In this document: one piece after another, positions 16,389 through 24,907 of the stretch
Layout: each line of letters opens with the position of its first letter
Position numbering within the stretch: position 1 is the first letter of the stretch
DNA from: a bacterium
Lineage (GTDB): Bacteria > Zhuqueibacterota > Zhuqueibacteria > Residuimicrobiales > Krinioviventaceae
Direction: 5' to 3'
Assembly: GCA_029561455.1 (NCBI GenBank)
Contig: JAKQIY010000059.1
Coordinates: 85,321 to 149,320 of the forward strand
Length of the DNA stretch: 64,000 nucleotides
The notes under the pieces: model-generated
Databases searched by the model: none
Seen by the model: the letters and a program-made list of their open reading frames with translations, nothing else
Told to the model about the DNA's origin: nothing
Program-made: the position numbers and the translations under genes

Positions 16389-17540
16389 CTATACTGGAAA
16401 AACAATTCTACACTCGACACCATGGTTCTTGATAAATTCCAATGTACCGTGCAATTGCATGGTTAAACCCTTTATCAGCCTCATCCCCATCGACTGGGAA
16501 TTGCTGATATCAAAGTCATCCGGCAAACCAACACCATTATCCCGATAATTAATTGTTACCGAATCACCGGATCGGGATATGTGCAGAGAAATTTGCGGAT
16601 TGCCGATTCCTTTAAAAGCATGTTTGATTGAATTAGTCATCAGTTCTGAAATGATCAGCGCACAGGGCAGAGATATGTCCGGGGGCAGGGTCAGCGGTTC
16701 GATGTTGTAGTGCATTTCTATATCCTGGTGCATAAAATCCTGGATAATAAAACTACACAACTGCTTGATATATACATCCAGCACAGGCGCAGTCGTGCCG
16801 CCGGTTTGGTACAATTTTTCGTGGATCAGGGAAATAGTGCGAATCCGGTTCTGAATTTCCATAAGGATATGCTGAATATTCGTCTCATTGTTGATCTCTT
16901 TGGACTGGAGATAGATCATACTGATCAACAAGTTAAACTGGTTTTTAATACGGTGATGCACCTCGCGGATTTGCAGATCTTTTTCTGATAATTTTTTCTG
17001 TAATTGCTCATAGAACAATAAATACTTTAAATCCGTTTCAATAATATCTTTGAATTGCTGGATCAGTTCAACATAATCATTGGTAAACTGGTTGGTTTTA
17101 TCGGTCAGCACACAAAAAGTGCCGAACATCTCCCCGTCTTCCCATTGAATAGGCATACCGAGATAAGAACGCATTCCCAAAGGCGCATGGGGATTATTTT
17201 TCCAGTATTCCGATTCCCAGGTATCGTTGACCAACATTCCATGCCGTTTCCCGGCAACTGTTTCGCAAAACATACCAATTCCCAGTTTATCGTGGTCATC
17301 CTTTTTATATGGATTTCCCGTTGTCTTGCTGGCGATGAATATTTCCAGGTTATCAGGGGTTAGTTTGGTAATCAATCCGGAAGGAACCCGCATAATTTTT
17401 GCTGTCAAATCGACAATTTTTTGCCATTTCTCCTGCATCGGCTCGGGTATTTCCGGCTTGCCGGTAGATATGGGGATAATTATTTGCGCAGCTTCATTTT
17501 CAACCTTAACCCGCGCATACTTTTGAACTGATTCAGGCAT
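16389..17540 (-). CDS. GAF-domain sensor histidine kinase (HisKA_2 type)
   Basis: This 383-residue cytoplasmic kinase has no membrane segments. A GAF domain spans about residues 35-175 (IVDLTAKIMRVPSGLITKL...MRSYLGMPIQWEDGEMFGTFCVL). It is followed by a HisKA_2 dimerisation domain with the phospho-acceptor in REVHHRIKNQFNLL (His196) and a HATPase_c domain with N-box ELMTNSIKHAF and G-box YRDNGVGLP. Such kinases respond to small molecules or redox changes sensed by GAF. No response regulator is adjacent, so the partner is unknown. GAGGAC upstream supports the start. Confidence 0.92.
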   Translation of the reverse strand: MPESVQKYARVKVENEAAQIIIPISTGKPEIPEPMQEKWQKIVDLTAKIMRVPSGLITKLTPDNLEIFIASKTTGNPYKKDDHDKLGIGMFCETVAGKRHGMLVNDTWESEYWKNNPHAPLGMRSYLGMPIQWEDGEMFGTFCVLTDKTNQFTNDYVELIQQFKDIIETDLKYLLFYEQLQKKLSEKDLQIREVHHRIKNQFNLLISMIYLQSKEINNETNIQHILMEIQNRIRTISLIHEKLYQTGGTTAPVLDVYIKQLCSFIIQDFMHQDIEMHYNIEPLTLPPDISLPCALIISELMTNSIKHAFKGIGNPQISLHISRSGDSVTINYRDNGVGLPDDFDISNSQSMGMRLIKGLTMQLHGTLEFIKNHGVECRIVFPV

Positions 17541-17852
17541 CTTTTTGTCCTCATCATTCGACTTTATTAATTCATTAACAAAAATATTGCAATTTTTATG
17601 CCCATTCCTTCATTTATATATGTATAATTTCAAAATTTTCAACAAGTTCAACATTAATCCGGGAGATAAAAACCAATTATCAGTTACCTGCTTTAAAAAT
17701 GGTTATCTTTATTTTTGTTATTTGTAAATGACCCCAGGCAACCAAATAATCATGTACCATTTACTACCTTTAGACCCTGACATAAACACATGCAAGAAAA
17801 CCAGGCAACAAAATCCATTCCTTTGAACTTTTTTAAAAAGTTATTTCCCCCC

Positions 17853-17893
17853 AAAAAAACAAGTGTCCAAAATTAAAATAATTTCGGACACTT
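17853..17893 (-). terminator. Rho-independent terminator of the M28 peptidase operon
   Basis: Read on the minus strand, AAGTGTCC pairs with GGACACTT, the stem extends through AAATT/AATTT, and a run of T's follows. It starts 4 bp after the stop codon of the last gene. The rest of 17541-17897 shows no gene. Confidence 0.88.
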
Positions 17894-17897
17894 GAAA

Positions 17898-18398
17898 TCA
17901 CCAGTTTACCCCGGTTTTAAGTATTGTAACTTCATAATAACAGCCGCCATCCGGCCCGATTCCGTAACCTGTTTCCAGCGCAGACACAAAACTGTGCGCT
18001 TTCTGAAAACGAAGCACTGAACCGGCTAAACCGACCGTCCATACCGGAGTAGCAGGACGTTGGCCATTGTTTAATAGGGTTTCTGTACGATCACCCCAAA
18101 GTAAACTAAATGTAGAGAAAATTACCGGTGCCCATCCGCCATGACGCTGATAGCCGAGAGCAAGCCGGGTTGAAATTGCATTACCATTTGCCCATAGCAC
18201 ATCAACATCTGTATTGACAATATAATTCTGCTTGTGGATGACTTGAATACCTGCGCCTACCCCCAATCCACCTGTATTGACGCGATCTGAGGAGTAATAG
18301 AGACATTTTTGTTGTATAAAAGGTGTACATGTTAATGGCTGAGCGAAGCCAGCTGTTACGACCGATAGCAGTAATACTAAAAAAATAGTCCTTTTCAT
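17898..18398 (-). CDS. Secreted hypothetical protein, probable beta-barrel
   Basis: The 166-residue protein begins with a signal peptide (MKRTIFLVLLLSVVTAGFAQP). The rest is rich in Gly, aromatic and alternating residues (GGLGVGAGIQVIHKQNYIVNTDVDVLWANG) ending in a strand-like VTILKTGVNW, as in small outer-membrane beta-barrels. It is the last gene of a three-gene operon; its ATG overlaps the stop of the M28 peptidase (TAATG). Function unknown. Confidence 0.8.
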   Translation of the reverse strand: MKRTIFLVLLLSVVTAGFAQPLTCTPFIQQKCLYYSSDRVNTGGLGVGAGIQVIHKQNYIVNTDVDVLWANGNAISTRLALGYQRHGGWAPVIFSTFSLLWGDRTETLLNNGQRPATPVWTVGLAGSVLRFQKAHSFVSALETGYGIGPDGGCYYEVTILKTGVNW

Positions 18399-19432
18399 TA
18401 TTGTACCTCCGCGAATAAAGCTACAGCCGCAGTTAAGGCACGGGTATTACGCGCCAAAAAGGTTGGATCAAGAGTTTCCGGTGTGTCGGTTGTTTTGTGA
18501 TAATGGGGATTGCGGAAATTAGCCGTATCGGTAAGAAAAATCGTCGGCACACCGCGATACCACAACAACCCATGATCGCTGCGCATTAACAATGAGGAGA
18601 GGAAATAGGTGCCGTCGCCGGGAGCAATAACGCCAACAAGTTTTGCCAGTTTACTGTTATTGCCAAGCGCTACCATTCTTTGCGTCAATTCTGCGGAATC
18701 ATTATTACCAATGACCAGCAGAAAATCGCCCTTGTCAGGCAGGGAAATTCCTATGATCTCGTCCTGGCTGCCGGGCTTGTTGCTTGCATAGCCAACCATA
18801 TCCATAATTATTGCCGCGCTTACATTATCGGCATAACCGGCTTGAACGTAACGGGTACTGCCGATGGAACCGAATTCTTCCAGGTCAAAGGCCACAAAAC
18901 GGATAGTCCTGGCGAAACTAAAATTACGTACCGCCCGCGCAGCTTCCAGCATTGCGGCCACTGCGGAACCATTATCATCGGCTCCGGCATAATATGCGTC
19001 AAGATGACTGCCCACCAACACAACTTCACTCTTGCGCGATGTGCCTGGCCATTCCGCTACAACATTATACGCCGTTTGCGGGCCGGTTCCCAGGGCTATT
19101 GTATCCGGGTCGTAACCCATAGCGGAAAATGCCTCCGCAACCAGCTTGACCGATGCATCGCGGGTCAGGTCGCAGGCCGGGAACAACTCTTTTTCTTCAA
19201 AACCTTCACAATTGACGGTAACATCCGTTGCCCGTACCTGGGCAAGCTGTTCCACCCAGGGCATAAGATTACCGCTAATAACATCATCAGCAACCCTGGC
19301 AGCTTTATCAAAACCGGTTGTGTCGGGAGCATTAGGTGAACAAGCTAAAATTATAGTAACGTATATTATAATAATCCACAAAATAACGTTATGTTTTACA
19401 GTAAGAAAGTATTGACTATTTTCTCTTCTCAT
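18398..19432 (-). CDS. M28-family zinc aminopeptidase, lipoprotein
   Basis: This is a 344-residue exported peptidase with a lipoprotein signal (YVTIILAC, Cys31). The M28 zinc-site motifs are in order: VLVGSHLD (His), AGADDNGSA (Asp bridging both metals), FVAFDLEEFGSIGS (catalytic Glu and ligand Glu), IIMDMVG (Asp) and a distal HYHK (His). M28 enzymes trim N-terminal residues from peptides, sometimes glutamyl-cyclise them, so it probably feeds on peptides at the cell envelope. The start overlaps the preceding gene by 4 bp (ATGA) and its stop overlaps the next start, so all three genes are translationally coupled. Confidence 0.92.
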   Translation of the reverse strand: MRRENSQYFLTVKHNVILWIIIIYVTIILACSPNAPDTTGFDKAARVADDVISGNLMPWVEQLAQVRATDVTVNCEGFEEKELFPACDLTRDASVKLVAEAFSAMGYDPDTIALGTGPQTAYNVVAEWPGTSRKSEVVLVGSHLDAYYAGADDNGSAVAAMLEAARAVRNFSFARTIRFVAFDLEEFGSIGSTRYVQAGYADNVSAAIIMDMVGYASNKPGSQDEIIGISLPDKGDFLLVIGNNDSAELTQRMVALGNNSKLAKLVGVIAPGDGTYFLSSLLMRSDHGLLWYRGVPTIFLTDTANFRNPHYHKTTDTPETLDPTFLARNTRALTAAVALFAEVQ

Positions 19433-19971
19433 AGACTTCTCCCAACTGAAATAATGCCAAGTTGAACGCGGGTTGAACGGCCCGTATGTCCCAGTTGTGT
19501 ACCGATATGTATTTCAAACAGGCTCATTCGCCATTGCTCACCAAGCTTGAAAGAAAGCGGCGCCGAATGACCGGCAATGTAAAAGTGAGAAATATCCCCC
19601 TCCATAGCCTGGGTAGTTTCTCTTAAAAGTTTGTTTCCTTCTTTAAAATGCGCGCGATTGGTAACGCCAAACTCAAAACCCATTAACGGCCGCCAGAAAC
19701 CATATTGTGGAGCGGCCAAAATACGAACAAATCCTTCGCCCAGCGCCGGGTTAAATCCCAAACGAGCGCCCGCCTGCCAATCCCATAATCCGGAAATAGT
19801 GCCGCGGCAAGCGGTTTCAACAGCGCTGCTTGTTTGAAATGAAAAAACAGACTGGTATAACATCATCGAAATGCCACTGCTTACTTCGAGTTTGTTTTCC
19901 TCATCAATAGCCTGTCCATAAAGCGGTGTTAAGATTCCGATGAGTGTTATGATAATTACGAAAAATCTCAT
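19429..19971 (-). CDS. Secreted hypothetical protein, probable outer-membrane barrel
   Basis: Using ATG 19971, which has AAAGG 6 bases upstream, gives 180 residues; an ATG two codons earlier leaves no room for that site. A signal peptide (MRFFVIIITLIGILTPLYGQA) is followed by alternating beta-strand-like segments (GISMMLYQSVFSFQTSS, RILAAPQYGFWRPLMGFEFG) and a C-terminal VQLGIISVGRSL. It is the first gene of the M28 operon, suggesting that peptidase and two barrel-like proteins act together at the envelope. Unknown family. Confidence 0.78.
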   Translation of the reverse strand: MRFFVIIITLIGILTPLYGQAIDEENKLEVSSGISMMLYQSVFSFQTSSAVETACRGTISGLWDWQAGARLGFNPALGEGFVRILAAPQYGFWRPLMGFEFGVTNRAHFKEGNKLLRETTQAMEGDISHFYIAGHSAPLSFKLGEQWRMSLFEIHIGTQLGHTGRSTRVQLGIISVGRSL

Positions 19972-20028
19972 AAACATCCTTTCGGGTTAATTAAAGTACT
20001 TTTTTTAAAATTATTGTCGTTCTTTATA

Positions 20029-20240
20029 CTACTCTCGTGAAACAGCTAATTTTAATATTTTATCAGTTGTCAAGGGACTGAACCATTTATAGGAGCGTTC
20101 TTCAATCGTATTCTGTGATCCATTTACAATAGCAGCAATTGTAACATTTTCCTGCGGAATATAATACACATGAGCCGAATAACCGATTGCCGTACCCGAA
20201 TGACCAAAGACATTTCCATATACAGAATACTTTTTTCTCC
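20029..20240 (-). pseudogene. C-terminal remnant of a serine hydrolase (class C beta-lactamase family)
   Basis: About 70 residues remain, with the hallmark FGHSGTAIGYSAHVYYIPQ (the HxG-type third active-site motif of class C beta-lactamase/DD-peptidase-like proteins) and VTIAAIVNGSQ. The frame upstream runs straight into the inverted end of a MITE at 20241. The N-terminal ~300 residues with the SxxK nucleophile motif are missing on the other side of the element. The gene is therefore dead. Confidence 0.8.
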
Positions 20241-20450
20241 GCGGCTGTATTAAAAGCCTCAATTTATTCAAGGTCATTTAAAAAGTATACATAACAAACT
20301 TGTCCTTTCGAGAAAAGCGAGAAAACTTGTTTTTACAATATTTTAAACAAGAGAGATTCCTCATCACTTTGCTACTCGGAATGACATGAATGATATTTGA
20401 TACTCAAACTTGTAACCTACTCCGCTTTTTTAGGTTTTTGATACAGCCCC
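20241..20450. mobile_element. MITE-like element, copy 2 (210 bp)
   Basis: It has the same structure as the element at 2386-2598: left end gcggctgtattaaaagcctc, internal imperfect hairpin (cctttcgagaaaagcgagaa ... actcggaatgacatg), right end tttttgatacagcccc. Copy 2 is more diverged from a perfect hairpin than copy 1. It lies against the truncated serine-hydrolase gene, so insertion or a later deletion removed that gene's 5' part. Confidence 0.75.
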
Positions 20451-20531
20451 CCAAAAATAACGGCAATTAAATTGCTCATTTATCAAAAATATATACCACA
20501 GATCAAATCCACAAATTAAACCCAGTCCGCA

Positions 20532-21299
20532 TTATTTTAATTCAAATGTTACCTTGACTTGACTTTGAGATGATACGGTTTGTGCAAAGTAATCATCACC
20601 TATTGACTCATCCAATACAGGTATATCTACGTTACTTGTGCTAACTGGATTGAATGGATTGGGATATTTTGGGGACATATCAAACGCAACCCATATATTA
20701 CTTTTTTCCTCATTTGGTTGTTTAATCTGGATTTCTTCAACACTAAGGACTTTTCCTACTCCGACTCCCAATGCTGTGGCAATATCTTCGGCTTTTTCAC
20801 GTGCTTTTTGGGCGGCGGCTATTCTCGCCCGCCTTCTTAAACCTGCTTCGTCTTTTACTGAAAAAATGATTGAATATACACGTTCCACCTTTTTTTCTGC
20901 CAAGATATATAGCGCTGTTTTAAGATTATTTAAGCTGTCAACCTTTACCTGGGCAGTAATAATAGTTCTATAATCGTTTCCGGAAGAAAAAAGAGATTTA
21001 TTGCCATAATTTTCGCCACTAAAAAATTCAGAAGTAGAAATATTCTTTTGATCGATTTGTGCAGCTTTCAGGTCTTGTACCAGGCTTGCCATTTTATCGG
21101 TTGCTTGTTCAACTGCGCCCCGAAGTGACGAGCCAACCCCTTTTACCGAAAAAGTTAATGTCGCCTGATCGGCTGGTTCTTTAAGTTCCACGCTGCCGTT
21201 AACGGTAATTTGATTTTGCTGAACAGAAACATCTTGCGTCATCCCATTTGTTACCAATAGCAAGAGTGAAAATAAAAAAAACCCAAATAAGTGTTTCAT
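20532..21299 (-). CDS. SIMPL-domain (DUF541) exported protein with a PNPFNP insertion
   Basis: The ATG at 21299 follows GGAGGA; 255 residues. A signal peptide (HLFGFFLFSLLLLVTNGMTQ) precedes a SIMPL/DUF541 domain: QNQITVNGSVELKEPADQATLTFSVKG, the conserved paired strands, and RRRARIAAAQKAREKAEDIATALG. Such proteins are periplasmic and often stress-linked; the molecular role is poorly known. Near residues 215-226 the linker holds KYPNPFNPVSTSNV, a motif that belongs to type IX-like sorting tails, followed by the normal closing strand VKVTFELK. The motif is therefore internal rather than terminal. Confidence 0.88.
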   Translation of the reverse strand: MKHLFGFFLFSLLLLVTNGMTQDVSVQQNQITVNGSVELKEPADQATLTFSVKGVGSSLRGAVEQATDKMASLVQDLKAAQIDQKNISTSEFFSGENYGNKSLFSSGNDYRTIITAQVKVDSLNNLKTALYILAEKKVERVYSIIFSVKDEAGLRRRARIAAAQKAREKAEDIATALGVGVGKVLSVEEIQIKQPNEEKSNIWVAFDMSPKYPNPFNPVSTSNVDIPVLDESIGDDYFAQTVSSQSQVKVTFELK

Positions 21300-21450
21300 C
21301 AACTTGTCCTCCCAATTAAAATAAAAAACTAGCGCAGGGCAGGTCTTTACCTGCCAACAAAAAAATATTTATACTGAGTTAACTTTTATCCCGTAAACCA
21401 GGATTTAATCCCTGGCAGCCAGGTCTTTTTATCCCGGCATAACAACCGCT

Positions 21451-22635
21451 TTATTTCATCGTCACAGTGGTTGCGGCATTACTATCTTTCACAATTCCGG
21501 CAACAATCGTTTTCATCTCCTCGTATCTGCCTTGCAGTTCTGCAATAACTTCCTCCTGTTTTTTAATGGTCTTTTCGAGCAGGACAATTCTTTCGGATTG
21601 TACTTTTAACTCCTCCACGGCAGATTTTAATTCATCGGTTCGGTTTATTAAACCCTTAACCCCGGCCAGGGTTACGCCATCTATGCAAATAGTGTTTATA
21701 CCCAGGCTGTCCGTTCCGCCGAGTTGAAAAGCCGCGTAAAAATCCTGCGCCACAGGACCGATATATTTTATCGAAGGGTCGCTGGCCTTATAATTCCATT
21801 TGGTAACGGGCATACTTTTTATTCCGGCAAGAAGATTTTCAAAATCAAGTTCCTCAAAATTCTCTTTCTTGTTCCGGTCACAGTAATTACTCCAGCCGCT
21901 TTGATTGGGGCGCATATAGACGCCGGACACCGAGTCGATAAAAGAAGACCAGAGTCTGAAACCGCCCGTAAAGCGCATGGTTAATTGATTGTTGCTCGAA
22001 GCATAAACTCGCGCAAAGGGTGTATTATCGCCAATTAGAACAGCGCCCTCCTTGCCGTTTGTGGAAAGACCCGCGCCGATACACATAGAATGAACGCCTG
22101 TAGCCCAGGCGTCATAACCGATTGCAATGGCATAATCTGCTAATGCCTGGGTATAAGAGCCCAAAGCCAGCGAGTGTTGTCCGGTTGCGTAATTGTTTGT
22201 TCCGATTGCGACTGAATATGAACCAGTCGCTCTTGGCCTGTACCCCATAGCAATAGAATACAAAGCAAGTTTTGGGCTGCCGGTGCCGTCGTCATCCCAG
22301 TAGTTTGATTCTGCAACACCCGCCCTGAATGCCCCTGTACGCGGATACCACATAAAACGTGCTCCGGCGCCGGGCGCGATAACATCGCCTGAACCTATTG
22401 CCCCGGTTGATAATATGCCGTTATAGCCGCCCACTTCAAGCTGGGCGCGTGGATTAGCCTGTTGCAAACCGACCTTGCCGGTTCCTTCTACTTTTAACAG
22501 GTTTGTGGTACCGCTGTTTATAACATCAAAACTGCTCGTATTATCTGCCGTTGGCAGTGTTAACGTGGTCGACTGTGAATATAAACTCACAGCAATGAAC
22601 AAGGACAAAACTGAAAGTAAATAAATTTTCTGCAT
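21451..22635 (-). CDS. Adhesin-like protein with YadA-head repeats and C-terminal S74 chaperone domain
   Basis: The 394-residue exported protein starts with a signal peptide (IYLLSVLSLFIAVSLYSQS). Residues ~130-200 contain left-handed trimeric repeats of the YadA-head kind (YSVAIGTNNYATGQHSLALG, YAIAIGYDAWATGVHSMCIG). From ~250 comes an intramolecular chaperone of the S74 type (CDRNKKENFEEL...IKYIGPVAQDFYAAF...INTICIDGVTLAGVKGL) and a terminal coiled coil (~335-380). S74 domains fold trimers and then cut themselves off; the position usually held by Ser before DRN is Cys here (TGT). It probably forms a trimeric surface fibre. Confidence 0.88.
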   Translation of the reverse strand: MQKIYLLSVLSLFIAVSLYSQSTTLTLPTADNTSSFDVINSGTTNLLKVEGTGKVGLQQANPRAQLEVGGYNGILSTGAIGSGDVIAPGAGARFMWYPRTGAFRAGVAESNYWDDDGTGSPKLALYSIAMGYRPRATGSYSVAIGTNNYATGQHSLALGSYTQALADYAIAIGYDAWATGVHSMCIGAGLSTNGKEGAVLIGDNTPFARVYASSNNQLTMRFTGGFRLWSSFIDSVSGVYMRPNQSGWSNYCDRNKKENFEELDFENLLAGIKSMPVTKWNYKASDPSIKYIGPVAQDFYAAFQLGGTDSLGINTICIDGVTLAGVKGLINRTDELKSAVEELKVQSERIVLLEKTIKKQEEVIAELQGRYEEMKTIVAGIVKDSNAATTVTMK

Positions 22636-23021
22636 TTTTATTACTCCTGTATATAATTTTTGCCATGGGAATTGTTTTCAACCGGTAATTTTGCTACCAG
22701 GTTTTCAGATATCTTTTTTGGATATTCCTGCAACTAAAAATATACTATTTTTATGTCTTTTTTCATAACAGCAATTTATTTAACAATTTTTCCCAGCAGT
22801 TTTTTTATTCTTCAGGGGAAATAGCTGAATAATCTCGCACCCTGAAAACAGCTAACGCATCGCATAAAAGCAAAGCACTCCGGCTGCCGAAGGCATGGAG
22901 TGCAATCCCTGAATGGATTGCCGCGATTCGCAGACTCGCTCAACTAGTTGCCAACAGCCAGCGTAGGGTGGCTCTTGACCCACCAAAAAAATGTTGGGCT
23001 AAACCCTGCCCTGCCAATTAT
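22636..23021. other. Intergenic region with degenerate repeats
   Basis: About 390 bases. The left part is AT-rich and holds the promoter region of the S74 protein gene. The right part (22840-23020) is GC-richer, non-coding, and resembles dispersed intergenic repeats (actccggctgccgaaggcat; tgttgggctaaaccctgccc). No gene supported. Confidence 0.4.
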
Positions 23022-23684
23022 TCAAACCCGTTCCAGCTTTTCCAGCCAGGCATTAAAGTGCGGACATGCCTGCCTTAATGTTTGCAAGCCAATTTCTTGG
23101 GCAATTAACGGCCCATGCAGAGCTTTAGTGTAATCCGTAAATATGCGGATAATTCTTTTAGAAGGCGCGGTATTTACATCATCATTTATATCTTCGGGAG
23201 TTGCAAATGCTTTTCTGATTTTCTCTAATTCCTGCCTTGGGCCCGGTTTATCATCAAACTGTTTGTTAATCTCGTTAACATTCGTAAACAGCAATCCCTC
23301 GAATTCATGCTTGACCAGGTTGGCGATAAATCGACGATTGTCGATATCCTGTTGTAATGCAGCTTCCAGTCCGGCAAGTTTTTCATTGGAATTATTATAC
23401 CTGACATCCATCCCCGGAAAATCATTGGGCAGGCCATACAAATCCAGCATGGTCGTACAAAAAGCGGCTTGATCCAGCAGGGAATTCATTATCTCTTTTC
23501 TGATTTGTTTATGATAACCATAATTTTTCTCATAGCCCCCTTTGCCTTTTCTTCCCAGACTTCTGTTCGTAGTAATCATTCGGGGATATAAAAAAACATT
23601 GCGAACATTATAAAAAGGTTGCAATACTTGTTTTACAAACTTTTCCTCAGTTTCGCCTTCCACAACAATGTATATCCGACTCAT
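23022..23684 (-). CDS. DUF4276 (Toprim-like) protein, probable defence effector
   Basis: Start at ATG 23684, overlapping the ATPase stop as TAATG, gives 220 residues. The N-terminus RIYIVVEGETEEKFV is the DUF4276 signature and carries the acidic residue expected of a Toprim-like fold. Further acidic blocks are TMLDLYGLPNDFPG and KHEFEGLLF. DUF4276 genes habitually follow AAA_21-type ATPases; comparable ATPase-Toprim pairs (OLD-like, PARIS) act as nucleases or sensors in phage defence. The pairing here is tight, so the two products very likely form one complex. The activity itself is inferred. Confidence 0.85.
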   Translation of the reverse strand: MSRIYIVVEGETEEKFVKQVLQPFYNVRNVFLYPRMITTNRSLGRKGKGGYEKNYGYHKQIRKEIMNSLLDQAAFCTTMLDLYGLPNDFPGMDVRYNNSNEKLAGLEAALQQDIDNRRFIANLVKHEFEGLLFTNVNEINKQFDDKPGPRQELEKIRKAFATPEDINDDVNTAPSKRIIRIFTDYTKALHGPLIAQEIGLQTLRQACPHFNAWLEKLERV

Positions 23685-24775
23685 TACGGTCGTCCCCCGA
23701 AAACATTTTTCTCCCACATTTCACCCAGCGAATAATCCTCCAGCCACATTTTCAGTTCCTCGCCGGCCAGTCTTTTAAAAGTCGATTCGCCGTCGTCATT
23801 TCGGTCCACAACAATAATATCCTCCGGTTCGAAATGATCCAGCAACTGCGAAGATTGGGTAGAGATGATCACCTGTGTTTTATGGCTGACGATTTTGACC
23901 AGATCGGCAAAGCGGGCCAGGGCATACGGATGCAGTCCCAGTTCCGGCTCGTCCAGTATAATCGTAGCCGGAGGATTGGGCTGCAACAGGGCGGTAACCA
24001 GGCAAATGAACCGCAGTGTGCCGTCGGATAAATGCCGCGCCGTAAAGGGAAAATCGGAATTCTTTTGCAGCCATTCGAATTGGATATTATCTTCATTGCC
24101 CGGGATCGGGCGTAATTTAAATTCCTGGATGAACGGCGCAACCAGTTTTACAATATCTAGGATTTTATTATAACTTTCAGGATGCTGCTTTTGCATGGCA
24201 TATAAAAACGCCGCCAGGTTGCCGGCGTCCGGTTGCAATTTTTCATTATTATTAATCGCTTGAATTTTTTTTACATCTGCCAAGTCGCCGGTGTCATGGA
24301 AATGATAAACAGTCCATCCTGAAATTGAAGAACAAACATCTTGATTCCATTTTTCATACGGGCCATTAGTTGTAAGGGATTGCAGTTGTGATTCTTCATA
24401 ACCTATAAGATTAGGTGTAAAGAGTTGATTGTTTTTCGAGTAATAAATTGTTTCAGATTCAATAATAAAACTATCCTTTTCTGTTGGTACCAAATTGAAT
24501 GAATAACTATGAACATCAAAATAAAGATCAATATAAACTTTTTTAGTCACTTTTGAGCCCATATATACAAATTGTTCCGCCCCACCTTTTTTCTTGATAT
24601 AGTATTGCAACCTCAACTTGACAATATTATTCAACAGCTCAAAAAACTGCACAAAATTACTTTTCCCGGCGCCATTCGGCCCAACCAGGATACTCAAGTT
24701 GTTGAGTTCAAAATCTTCAAGCTTTTTAATTGATTTGAATCCATGTATAGATATTTTTTTAAGTGGATATGCCAT
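23684..24775 (-). CDS. AAA_21/RecF-like ATPase of a two-gene probable defence module
   Basis: This 363-residue SMC/ABC-type ATPase has Walker A GPNGAGKSN (about residues 33-41), an ABC-signature-like LSDGTLRF, Walker B TIILDEPELGLHP, and a switch region VIISTQSSQLLDHF. The absence of a long coiled coil separates it from RecN/SMC; the layout matches the AAA_21 ATPases of OLD-like and PARIS-like systems. It is co-translated with DUF4276 directly downstream. GAGGC precedes the ATG. It lies 132 bp from the TerY-P-like operon, forming a defence island. Confidence 0.9.
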   Translation of the reverse strand: MAYPLKKISIHGFKSIKKLEDFELNNLSILVGPNGAGKSNFVQFFELLNNIVKLRLQYYIKKKGGAEQFVYMGSKVTKKVYIDLYFDVHSYSFNLVPTEKDSFIIESETIYYSKNNQLFTPNLIGYEESQLQSLTTNGPYEKWNQDVCSSISGWTVYHFHDTGDLADVKKIQAINNNEKLQPDAGNLAAFLYAMQKQHPESYNKILDIVKLVAPFIQEFKLRPIPGNEDNIQFEWLQKNSDFPFTARHLSDGTLRFICLVTALLQPNPPATIILDEPELGLHPYALARFADLVKIVSHKTQVIISTQSSQLLDHFEPEDIIVVDRNDDGESTFKRLAGEELKMWLEDYSLGEMWEKNVFGGRP

Positions 24776-24907
24776 TTATTGCCTCGGAGATAAAAGTATA
24801 GTTTGTATAAATATATAAAATGTAGGGAAATAAACAATTAAATATTCACAGGAACAGTGAATTTATTATTAAAAGGATAAAATAGGAATGAAAGAAGGAA
24901 AATAAAG

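Noticed and set aside
18680..19339. Long plus-strand frame opposite the M28 peptidase
   Set aside because: Shadow of the peptidase gene, which carries all zinc-site motifs on the other strand.
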